Part shown: positions 32,740 to 42,439 of the stretch, piece by piece
Layout: each line of letters begins with the position of its first letter
Position numbering within the stretch: the first letter of the stretch is position 1
From: Paracamarosporium sp. OC-R06-R3
Taxonomy: Eukaryota; Ascomycota; Dothideomycetes; Pleosporales; Didymosphaeriaceae
Assembly (NCBI GenBank): GCA_019828545.1
Contig: JACVRA010000128.1
Span: 1-64,000 of the forward strand
Reading direction: 5' to 3'
DNA length: 64,000 nt
The notes under the pieces: generated by a model
Database searches by the model: none
Told to the model about the DNA's origin: nothing
What the model saw: the letters and a program-made list of their open reading frames with translations, nothing else
Made by a program: the position numbers and the translations under genes

Positions 32740-34709
32740 ATGCCGTACACCCAGCCCTACCAGGTCGCCAACCTGCACATCGATGAGCCAACAGTCGGCC
32801 ACAATGGCTACGTAGGCTTCAATCCCGGGGCCGAAGTCCTTCCCAGGGGCTGGAACGGCTTCGACTCACGTGCACTTGACACCGACGTGCTTGCCCAGCA
32901 TGACGTCGGCATCAAGGTCCGCGACGGTGCTACCCTGTATTGCGACATATATCGCCCCAACAACAGCGAAAAGGTGCCTGCCATCGTGTGTTGGAGCCCA
33001 TTCGGGAAGAAGCACAATGGCCTGGACATGATGAAGAAGATCCCGTGGGGCTGTGGCGTGCCCAAGGGCTGTCTGAGGGGGCTCGAGCGCTTCGAAGGCC
33101 CAGATCCTGCAGAGTACGTGCCACGGGGCTTCGCTGTCGTCAACGTCGATGCTCGAGGCGCGGGGGACTCGGACGGCTCAATCGTCATAATAGGCTCGCA
33201 GGAGGGCGAAGATGGCCACGATGTGATTGAGGGGCTGGCTCAGATGGACTGGTGCAACGGCAACATCGGTCTGGCTGGGAACTCGCACCTTGGAATCGTA
33301 CAGTGGTTCATCGCGGCCACAAAACCCCCTCATCTCAAGGCAATTGCACCATGGGAAGGTCAGTATGCCTGCCTCATTTTATAGCACAACATGAACTGAC
33401 TTTCTTTGCAGTGAGTCTTCATGATCCCTAGCCCCAACCCCAGCTCTCCAGCACTGCGCTACTTTCCTTACCAATTGCTTCATTAGCCTGTCTTCTCCTA
33501 TTCAATTCCATCTTGTACACATTCTGTCGCTTAGAACCGGAGCCTAACATGCTATAGGCCGCTGGCGACTTGTACCGAGAGCAATTCGTACGTGGTGGGG
33601 CGTGGGACAACGGCCTCTTTGACTTGATCACTAAGCAAACCATTCGTGGGCGCCACGGTCTCGAGGATTTCCGCGAAATGTATCGCCGTGACCAGAACAT
33701 GAACCCGTATTGGGCAGACAAGCGCGCAAACATCTCTGCAATCGATATTCCGACCTATGTAATAGCCTCTTACTCGACCTTTGTCCATACAATGGGATCT
33801 ATTCGAGGTTGGCTCGAGGTCAAGTCTAAGGATAAGTGGCTACGATGGGATCCGTATCAAGAGTGGTACGACCTGTGGGCCATCAAAGAGTCCCGTGACG
33901 AGCTTGCTCAGTTTTTCGGCAAATATCTCAAGGGCGAAGACAATGGGTGGGAAAAGACACCTCGGGTACGTTGTTGCTTACTCAAATTCGGTGATACCGA
34001 GCCAATTTATCCCATCATTGAGGAGGACTACCCTATCCCCCGCACAAAATACAAGACGTACTACTTTGGATCCGATGGCACACTTCAAACTGAGGTACCA
34101 AGCACATCAAAAACAATTTCCTACAACAGTGAGGTTGTCGGCAACGACATGGGTTCCGTTGGATTCACTCTCACTTTCAAGGAGAAGACTGTCCTAAACG
34201 GCCTACCAAAAGTAGTGGCGCATATGTCTTGCGATGCTCACGACGACATGATCGTATACGTTCTCATTCGCAAGCTGGATCGGAATGGCAATCCCATGTA
34301 CAACCTGAATATCCCTTGGGAGGCAGCGCCCTACAAGAAGATGTCGGATATTCCGGTCAAAGAGCTGAGTAACCTCTTGATCTATTATGGTCCCCTCGGC
34401 GTCCTTCGGGCGTCACACCGAGAAATAGATTCGAGCCGATCACTGCATCCACAATATCCATTCCACCCGCATACCAACGTACAGAAGATTCCGCCAAATG
34501 AGCCTGTAGAACTAGAAATCGGACTATGGGCCATGGGTATTCAATTCGAGGAAGGAGAAAGCCTCCGAGTACAGATCTCGGGTCAGTATCCCCTGGTTCG
34601 CGAATTCCCTCAGTACAAGCCCCCACCCGTGGACGAGAAAAACAGAGGCAACCACACGATCCACTTCGGTTGTGCCACCCCTAGCAGGGTTATTCTTCCC
34701 TTTGTGTAA
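32740..34709 (+). CDS. S15/CocE-NonD-like alpha/beta hydrolase 3, with unresolved exon junction
   Basis: Exon 1, 32740-33358, runs from the ATG to APWEG; exon 2, 33558-34709, opens AAGDLYREQ and runs to the stop. Both are clearly homologous to the paralogues, and the nucleophile Ser (about residue 182, in LAGNSHLG) is present. Joining the obvious donor (33359) to the obvious acceptor (33557) leaves one base too many, and no other GT-AG choice gives a sensible protein. The position of the possible catalytic His reads QEWYDLW, Tyr instead of His. The intron of 199 nt is four times the local norm. So this may be a decaying gene, or contain an unusual splice or a sequencing error. It shares a promoter with the C2H2/Zn2Cys6 regulator. 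Confidence 0.7.
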
Positions 34710-35117
34710 GGGCACAGTGAAGGCTGGTCCGTAGTGACGGACTCACAAGGTTCCGTAGTTGTACGTAGATCCTCGAGCAACGTTAGATCTTTTTCTAGCT
34801 CTTATGCTTCTGTTACGTGAATTTCAGGAGAGATGTGCCAAAATCGTGACATTGGAAGTATCAAATCAACCACGACGCCCGTTGCGAGGCGGATGTCTCC
34901 GGTGGAGGGTGGCTAGATATCCCCACTTTGTCCCGCCTCCACCTCAATCCGAAACCCGGCCGATCTAGGCCATCTAGGCTCACCCTCCAGAACTGCATAA
35001 TGTAAAGCCTATGTTGTGGATGTGCAGATGATTTGCGGAGCCCGAGACTGTGCACCGATAAGTATCTGTTTCTCCAGTCGCTTCGATACCTTTCAGCATA
35101 CCCTCCGATCTCATACA
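34710..35117. promoter_or_regulatory. upstream region of AIF/FSP1-like gene
   Basis: 408 bp between two genes on the same strand. No additional gene. Pyrimidine-rich stretches with CCTCCACC near 34940 and a CTAGGCCATCTAGGC near-palindrome at about 34965. Confidence 0.35.
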
Positions 35118-36455
35118 ATGGCCAAGACAGAAAGCCCCGAGACGCACATCATCATCATTGGCGGTTCCTACTCCGGTCTAACCTGCCTCAATAATTTAAT
35201 TGATCTCAGTGCGGGAATCGCGCCTGCAGAGAGGGTACCGAAAGGTCCTCCCCGGGGCCCCGTCACCGAAGGACCAAGCGAAAATAAGCCACCTGCACCG
35301 CAGCCTTCTTCTCTTAGAGCCCTAAGGTCCAGTCCGCGATATACACTCATTGATGAGCGCGATGGATTCTATCATACTCTCGGAGCTCCCCTCGGACAGA
35401 TCGCACTGGATTTCGGGAAGGATTTCTGGGTGAGATACGACGAAATCTCTCCATCGATGAGAGAACGCGGTATCGACTTGAAGTTCATTCAAGGAGCTGT
35501 CACAAACGTCGATGTCGAGGCCAGATCTCTCTCATTCTTATCTGGAAACAAGACACAAGTTTTATCCTACGACTTTCTCGCCGTTGCCTCGGGCATACGT
35601 AGGGGTTGGCCCGTAGTACCACGGGCCATGGACTACCGGGGATATCTGAACGATGTACAGCAGTGGGAGCAGGAACTCGAGTCCTACAACGACATTGTGC
35701 TAGTTGGAGGAGGAGCTTGTGGAATCGAGATGTCGGCTGAACTCAAGGTCCATTTCCCCAAGAAGCGGATATCCTTATTGCATTCTCGAGGCCAATTGCT
35801 ATCAAACGAGCCGTTACCTGAAAACTTCAAAGCCAAGGCTCTGGATCTTCTACAAGAGTCGGGGGTATTGGTCCGCCTCAATACCAGGCTCGAGGGCCAA
35901 AGCGAGGAACCCTCAGCGTCTGACAGTGGCTTGGGTTCCAGGAAGCGCCTTTCACTAAGTACAGGTGAAACGATGACCTGCGACAAAGTCATCTTCACAT
36001 CCACCCAACAGGGTGCAAATACAAGTTTCCTCTCCTCGAAGCTCCTTGATGCCGATTCAGGCTGCATTCGTATCCAGTCGACACTTCAATTCGACTCTGC
36101 TCTGCCCAACGCTAGGTTTCACTATGCCATTGGAGATGTCATACACATCCCATCAACCATCAAGCGTTGTGGGCCTGCCCAAGCACAAGGCGCGCTCGCG
36201 GCACGGAACATAATCGCTTCTCTATTTGCCCTGGAGGATGGTAAGAGTGTCGGCGGTGTGGAGTTGGAGAAGTTGCGATTGCCTCCAGTAAGCATGACGC
36301 TTGCCGTAGGAGAGCAAGCGGTCAGCATGAGAAATGGATTGAGCTTCGGAAAGGGTGTCAAGATGGGTGCATTTGGGACTGGGCTGGGCATCGACGGGTC
36401 GCTATCGAGTTTGAGGATTCGACCAAGGGTAGTGGTCGCGAAGAGTAATTGTTGA
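35118..36455 (+). CDS. AIF/FSP1-like FAD-dependent pyridine nucleotide oxidoreductase
   Basis: Single exon, 445 aa. The N-terminal FAD-binding Rossmann motif IIIIGGSYSGL is at residues 10-20, and a second nucleotide-binding motif, LVGGGACGIEMSAEL, is near residues 195-209. YAIGDV near residue 337 is the FAD ribityl-binding motif of this class. The order and length fit AIF-homologous, NADH-dependent (ferroptosis-suppressor-type) oxidoreductases, which reduce quinones. A Pro-rich insertion lies at residues about 38-68, between the first helix and the second strand. No clear membrane segment. In this locus it could keep hydroquinone-type intermediates reduced (inference). Confidence 0.85.
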   Translation: MAKTESPETHIIIIGGSYSGLTCLNNLIDLSAGIAPAERVPKGPPRGPVTEGPSENKPPAPQPSSLRALRSSPRYTLIDERDGFYHTLGAPLGQIALDFGKDFWVRYDEISPSMRERGIDLKFIQGAVTNVDVEARSLSFLSGNKTQVLSYDFLAVASGIRRGWPVVPRAMDYRGYLNDVQQWEQELESYNDIVLVGGGACGIEMSAELKVHFPKKRISLLHSRGQLLSNEPLPENFKAKALDLLQESGVLVRLNTRLEGQSEEPSASDSGLGSRKRLSLSTGETMTCDKVIFTSTQQGANTSFLSSKLLDADSGCIRIQSTLQFDSALPNARFHYAIGDVIHIPSTIKRCGPAQAQGALAARNIIASLFALEDGKSVGGVELEKLRLPPVSMTLAVGEQAVSMRNGLSFGKGVKMGAFGTGLGIDGSLSSLRIRPRVVVAKSNC

Positions 36456-37320
36456 AGTAATGTAAGCTACTTTGTATTCATGTATGCAAAAACCACGGGA
36501 GGACGGACTGGCAATGGCATATATGATATTAAATGCAATATCAAGCTCTATCTTAATCGACACTATCATGGGTTCTCCATTGCCAAGTATATGCTTGAAT
36601 GCGCTTCTTTCCGATATGCAAGTCCCAGACTCTATTAGGATTCAAAACAGCTGGTAGCAACATCGTTTAACCCTTTGTATAGGCAACACTTGAGTTGGCT
36701 TATACAAAGCTATCATCTAATTAATGTATTAGAATTGACTACTAAGAGGTTTTACTGCATGCCTAGAGCGCTATTGCACGAAGGATATATGCCTAGGATG
36801 GTTTCGAAGATTGGAAGTGCGATTGATTAGGCACATAACGAGCCCTAAGCAATGTATATGACCTAGCAGTTCTACACTCTAATTACCACTCTATATAGAG
36901 AATTCATATGAAGTCTTAGTTCATGAACATGTAAGAGTTTAGAGTGCTATTATGCGCTGCGCATCCCCCATGGATAGCAGGAAGTATTGATTGCGAACTG
37001 GTCGCTCGCTCCATATAAATGCGGGCCATCCTTCATGTCAACACCGATGACGTGACGTCCTTCAATCCATCCATAGCATGACTTAATTCCAACCGAAACT
37101 ACCTGATTTATTGTATGTGCATGGAGCTATGATATATACATTGAAGTTTTTTCTCTTTATTGATCCCTTCGCAAGATAACAGGTTCCTCTCGAACCCCAA
37201 AGCTTACCGACTAAGCATCCGTAATGCAAGAGAAGCAGAAATGACAGATAATAATCCCTTGACCTTGCTACCCATACCGCACGCGCTTATCCCGAGCCTA
37301 TATAGCATTGCTTCGTCATC
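36456..37320. other. AT-rich intergenic with hairpin
   Basis: 865 bp, AT-rich, no gene. A 9-bp inverted repeat (CTTTGTATA 36673-36681, TATACAAAG 36701-36709) with an inner CAAC/GTTG pair forms a possible hairpin. A second pair, CACTCTAA near 36873 and TTAGAGTG near 36930, lies downstream. These could be remnants of a small non-autonomous element or 3' processing signals. Confidence 0.45.
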
Positions 37321-38684
37321 TTATTTCCATGTGGTATCGACTGTGGCTGTCGTTGAGCAACTCTTCGGAACCACGTACTGCCGGTTCGAACCCGACTCGT
37401 ACGTCACTGCGCCGCTCGATTCGACTTTGATGAACTTGTACTCGAAGCTCGTGCCTGCGGGCAGACTGACTGTTGTCGACCAGAGTGGGTTAGATGAGGT
37501 GTACTGAGATGCCGACAGTGCTGGTGCCTTCGACGTATCCCAGCTGCCCAGCTGGGAGATGGAGCCCGCAATCTTGATCGTCTGGCCGTATGACGTTGTG
37601 ACCTTCTCGTTGAACGTTATCGCGACGGTAGAAGCAGTTGCGCAGTCTGTCGCCGTTGGGGCAGCACTCGATGACGTTTTGGTTGAGCTTGGGGTTGCAC
37701 TTGACGATTTGGTTGAGCTTGGCGCCGGGTTGGACGATCCTGACCCCACAATGGCAATGTCGGCACATGTCAAGTACACCTGCGGCGTCTGGAAGGAGTT
37801 CCACTTGAAAGATAGGAGTGTGTGGTTGGATGTGTAGTTCGGAATCTTCACCTTCGAACTGACCGTGTAGCCTCCGGCAATACTTGTGTAACAAGAGTTG
37901 ATTGGCGCGTTGTCAATACCACGGCACTTGGTATCCTGGAATCCATTGCAAGTGAACCAATCATTGCGCCAACATGGTTGGTCAGAGGTACAGTCGGGAC
38001 TGTAGTTGCAAGTTTGACCGCTAACATCGGTGCACTTTAGCTCGCCCTCCCTGAAGCAGTCTTCTGCAGCCTGCTTCTCTGCATCCGTGGGAAGGTACGA
38101 GGGATCGAGGAACTTGTCTACCAGAGCCTGATCCTGGCATATGCGGTAGGTAAACATGCCTGTCCCACTGTTAGTCAATGCTCTGCGAGTGTCCTAACAG
38201 CACTACATCACAAATTCGCACACCGTATTGGATATACCAGTTCGACACAGGTCACAGCATGGTGTTTGAACTGTCGACGTAGCGCTTTGCTTATGTTCCT
38301 TACCTCCATGGTCACCGTTGTTGTCGATACACCACTGCACGTCTACAACGTCGCCAGTGTTATAGGTGATGACTGGCTGCGACCCCCAGTTTGGCCCAGG
38401 CTGGTTGTAGTCTACGCTAACGCGCGCATTGTATCCACAGGGCCCGCTTCGACCCACTTGGGCAGCATCAAGATCCGGCCAAGCAGTCACTGGCTCCAAG
38501 ATTGTACACTCGGGGCAAGTATCTGGTCCAGCCTGTCTCTCGGTCAGTACAGTTCGAGTCTCAATATTCTGGACACAATGCACACCTGGGCGTTCAGTCC
38601 CGTCCGGCTCATCGGAGAACTGAGATATCCATGGGCGTTTACAGACGCGGCCAAGGCGAAGATGGGAACGAGCGAAGACAACAT
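37321..38684 (-). CDS. starch-active lytic polysaccharide monooxygenase, AA13 with CBM20
   Basis: Three exons: 38684-38586, 38532-38304, 38159-37321; 389 codons, 388 aa. A secretion signal of 17 residues ends ...ASVNA, leaving mature His18 of HGYLSS as the N-terminal copper ligand. The second brace His is His108 in GDHGG, split by an intron. The axial Tyr lies in PQVYLTCAD. Many Cys (CRGID, CWRND, CFREG) fit the disulphide-rich AA13 fold. A Ser/Thr/Pro linker (about 255-285) leads to a C-terminal CBM20 starch-binding domain with the GSISQLGSW and EYKFIKV motifs. The secreted enzyme oxidatively cleaves starch. A TATA element near 38766 supports the start. It diverges from an alpha-amylase with a matching CBM20. 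Confidence 0.94.
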
Positions 38685-39785
38685 ATTGTCCAAACGAATT
38701 CTCTAAATCTTGAAGAGCGAACGACTTGAAGATTCAGTTGTCGCCATCTCGTCTCTGGAGTCACAATATATATACAATAGCATCTGCGGTTGATTTTCCT
38801 TTTCAGACGTACGAAGCATAGAGACATAGTTTGTCCGGGCACCAATAGCAGTCGCAGTCCTGGATACCACATGGTTTTCTCGATTTCACCCGCCATTGGT
38901 TCAATGTCGGCATTCGGATGCTTACCGGCATATTTGCCAGTTCAGCGGGTATGCAGAAATGCGGGGGAAACGGTGTGTTCAGAAACGTTGTTTTCACGAT
39001 GGCGACGTCGAACACGACGTTCTTCTACCTGGGTTCATTGGGCGAGAGTCGGATTGCTTCAGAAACATGTCTTGCAGGCATGCGCGATTGGACAAGAGTC
39101 GGAACGAAGTCAGTTATTGCTGGTCGAAATTCGCATCACGAGGATCCCTCCTGGTCTGCGAGCGGGCCGCTCCTTAATTAAATTGGGCCACGCCATGTGC
39201 TTCAGGCGCGGGGCCAAGCCCTGGAGGGGTCGAAAACCGGGAATTGCTACTCGCGAGCGCGCCTAGTCCGAGCCTGACAATCTTCTAGGAGCTTTTTTCG
39301 TCCAAACAGCCGGCTTCGACGACCTCGCACCTGCTACTCTAGGAAAGGGGCCTCGGTAGTTGTGAGAATTTTCGTGGTGATGATTCTTTCTGGGGTACTT
39401 GAAGCCTCGGTCGCTAGCCCTGGCGATCGCGGGCGTGGGGTCAGATCTGGGGAAAGCGCATGTTGCAGCATGGCGCGGAGCATCTCTACCGGTGTCTTGC
39501 AGTTGCCTACTTTGGCTCCTTGACCGCTTAGTTGTGTGTTTGCTGGTCAGAAGACAGGCGAAGCCATGATGATGGATGGCGTACGAATACTTGCAGGACT
39601 TTGCCTGAAACGGAACGCCGTGCCAAGGGTCACTGGAAGACTACGGAAAAGGTATCGCCAGTGAAACGAGCTCCACCCCGTAGATTTCACGAAGACTTCT
39701 ATAAAGATGAGCATGAGGCCTCATTCAGATGGGCACCAACCCAAGGTCTCCCGCTGGGCACTTTCACTCCCTAGGTTTCACGAAG
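38685..39785. promoter_or_regulatory. divergent promoter of the starch-degrading pair
   Basis: 1.1 kb. TATATATA near 38766 serves the LPMO side; TATAAA at 39700-39705 lies 80 bp before the amylase ATG. The 11-mer TTTCACGAAGA is repeated at 39685-39695 and 39776-39786, the second copy ending on the first base of the amylase start codon. Several SYGGRG-type sequences (e.g. GCGGGG near 38963, CTGGGG near 39450) could bind the carbon-repression factor CreA (inference). Confidence 0.5.
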
Positions 39786-41760
39786 ATGTTGCTCTTCAGT
39801 CTTATCGTTTCGTTGCTCTTCCACGTTGTCTCTCTAGTCTCAGCAGCAGACACGGCAGCCTGGAAGTCCAGGAGCATCTACTTCGCCCTAACGGACCGTG
39901 TTGCTCGCAGCAGCGACGATACTGGAGGCTCTTCGTGTAGCAACCTGGGAAACTATTGTGGAGGCACTGTAAGCTCGGCACATCGTGAAGTGCTTCTATT
40001 CAAACACGCTGATTTCATAATCTTCAGTTTAAAGGTCTCGAGTCAAAGCTTGACTACATCAAGGGCCTGGGCTTCGATGCGATTTGGATCACACCAGTCA
40101 TTGCAAGTACGAATACCCTTATCATATGCAAATCCGAAAACTGACATGGTTGCAGACAGCCCCGGTGGATATCATGGCTATTGGGCTCAAGATCTTTATG
40201 CCGTGAACTCGAACTATGGCACTGCCGACGACCTCAAGAGCCTCGTCAACACCGCTCATTCAAAAGTAAATATTATCACGATTATGACAATCATTCGAGC
40301 ATAAAGACTTATCAAAACATTAGGGGATCTACGTCATGGTAGATGTCGTAGCGAATCACATGGGTCAAGGAGCAATCTCCGACAACCGACCAGAGCCCTT
40401 GAACCAGCAGTCGTCGTACCACAACCCTTGCACCATCGATTACTCGAACCAAAACAGCGTCGAAAACTGCGAGATCGCTGATCTCCCGGATGTAAACACC
40501 CAAGACTCCACTATTCGTACGCTATACCAGACTTGGATCAAGTGGCTCGTGAACGAATACCAGTTTGATGGCGTGCGCATCGACACGGTATGTGATAAAA
40601 GGTATTGGGGTTGAGAGTCTTTTGCTTACTTAGACCAGGTAAAACATGTCGAAAAGGAGTTTTGGCAACCCTTTTCCGCCGCTGCCGGCGTGTACTCGAT
40701 CGGTGAGGTCTTCGACGGCAGCCCTTCTTACGTTGCGGGCTACGCAAACACCATGCCGGGACTACTCAACTACCCCGTCTACTACCCCATGAACAACTTC
40801 TACCAACAGAAGGGCTCGTCTCAAGACTTGGTCGACATGATCAACACTGTCAGCTCGTCTTTCCCCGATCCCGCAGCTCTAGGTACCTTCCTTGACAACC
40901 ACGACAATGCTCGCTGGTTGAACCAGAAGAACGACCAGACATTGCTTAAGAATGCCCTCGCGTTCGTGATTCTCTCGCGCGGTATTCCCATTCTATACTA
41001 CGGGACCGAACAAGGTTATGCTGGAGGTGCTGACCCCGCCAACCGCGAAGATCTCTGGCGCAGCAGCTTCAACACGCAAACAAACCTGTACCAATCTATC
41101 CAAAAGCTTACCAGCGCGCGCAAAGCTGCTGGCGGCTTGGCAGGCAATGACCACGTGCACCTATACGTTGCGAACACAGCTTACGCCTGGAGCCGCGCGG
41201 GCGGGAACCTGATTGTCTTGACGACAAACAGCGGAAGCGGGTCGAGCGGGCAGCACTGCTTCAACTCGCAAAAGGCGAACGGGCGATGGACGAACGTCTA
41301 CGGTGACGGTGCGACCGTGACGGCCGACGGCAGCGGCCAAATTTGCCTGCAGGTCTCCAACGGCGAGCCCGTGGTTCTGGTCGCGTCTTCTGCGGACACG
41401 ACGCCCACCGCGACGCCGACCACGCTGCAGACGTCCGCAACGGCGTGCCCGACATCTGTCGCGGTGACGTTCACGCACAAGGTGACGACGGTGGTGGGCG
41501 ACACGATTCGCATTACTGGAAACACGACGCAGCTCGCGAACTGGTCGCCGTCCAGCGGGCCGGCGCTTTCAGCGTCCAAGTACACGTCGAGCAATCCGAT
41601 CTGGACCATCACACTGCAGATGACGCCGGGGTCTGCGGTGCAGTACAAGTTTGTTAAAGTGGCGAGCGGAGGAGGAGTAACGTGGGAGAGCGATCCCAAC
41701 AGGGTGTATACGGTGCCGAAGTGCCAGGGCGGCGACGCGGTCAGTAGCTCGTGGCAGTGA
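39786..41760 (+). CDS. secreted alpha-amylase, GH13 with C-terminal CBM20
   Basis: Five exons: 39786-39968, 40028-40106, 40156-40265, 40324-40587, 40639-41760; 586 codons, 585 aa. A signal peptide of about 20 residues ends near LVSA. The GH13 barrel has its four conserved regions: DVVANHM (Asp131-His136), GVRIDT (nucleophile Asp211), IGEVFD (acid/base Glu235) and FLDNHDN (Asp301). A short Thr/Pro linker near residue 470 precedes the CBM20 (about 485-585), with ITGNTTQLANW and QYKFVKV. It hydrolyses internal alpha-1,4 bonds of starch outside the cell. Paired head-to-head with the AA13 LPMO, so the two probably respond together to starch. Length is normal for fungal CBM20 amylases. Confidence 0.95.
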
Positions 41761-42439
41761 GCGGGCATGTAAATAGGATGGGGACGACTGGCGATGACGA
41801 TAATTGTACATGTGAATGAGCGGAATATAGCACGGCCATAGCATATGCTCGATCGAGTTACCGGATCCCAGACTGCTGAGTGAATGTGTATCCTGAAGAG
41901 GCCCACGAAGGCTGGCGACGGCGGCCTGTATGTCGCTGCCCGAGACTCTCTGCCTTGGACGAGAGCGGAATCGTAATCTCAGACCGATACTCTGGCGCAG
42001 GCTCTCTACAACCATGGCTGTGTAGCTGTCCCGGGTAGCGTGGGAGCCATCGGGCGTATGTAACGTGCACTTCGGAAGTGGTGCGGGGCTAGCCGCAACA
42101 GGCAAGGCGCAACCCCTCATCTCTCAAGGCTCACAGCATGGTGTCGTGAGCGTCCAGGTACGGATTAACGCTGGACCGTCTTATCGACTGCTTGCTCTCG
42201 CACGGCAGGCCTCGCCTTCAGCTGAGGCTTTGCGCCCGCCCATGGCCTCGACGTGAAGCGGCGGTCAAGGTGGCCAGCAGCCCGGCCAAGCGCATGGTGC
42301 AGGGCTGCAGGAGTCTGCAGGGCTAAAGTTCCGACCCTGGCAACATTGTGGAGGGAACTCCACGGCACCTTCAACTTATCCTCGACTGTACCACGTCGCT
42401 CCAAGATGCATGCGTTGACCTTGCTTGCTTCCCCCAGCC
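41761..42439. other. intergenic, GC-rich
   Basis: 679 bp, the 3' region of the amylase gene and upstream of the regulator-like gene. Frames present overlap on both strands and none looks real. Confidence 0.45.

Noticed and set aside
38266..38706. Plus-strand frames over the LPMO gene
   Set aside because: They mirror the LPMO exons, whose signal peptide, copper ligands and splice phases are convincing.
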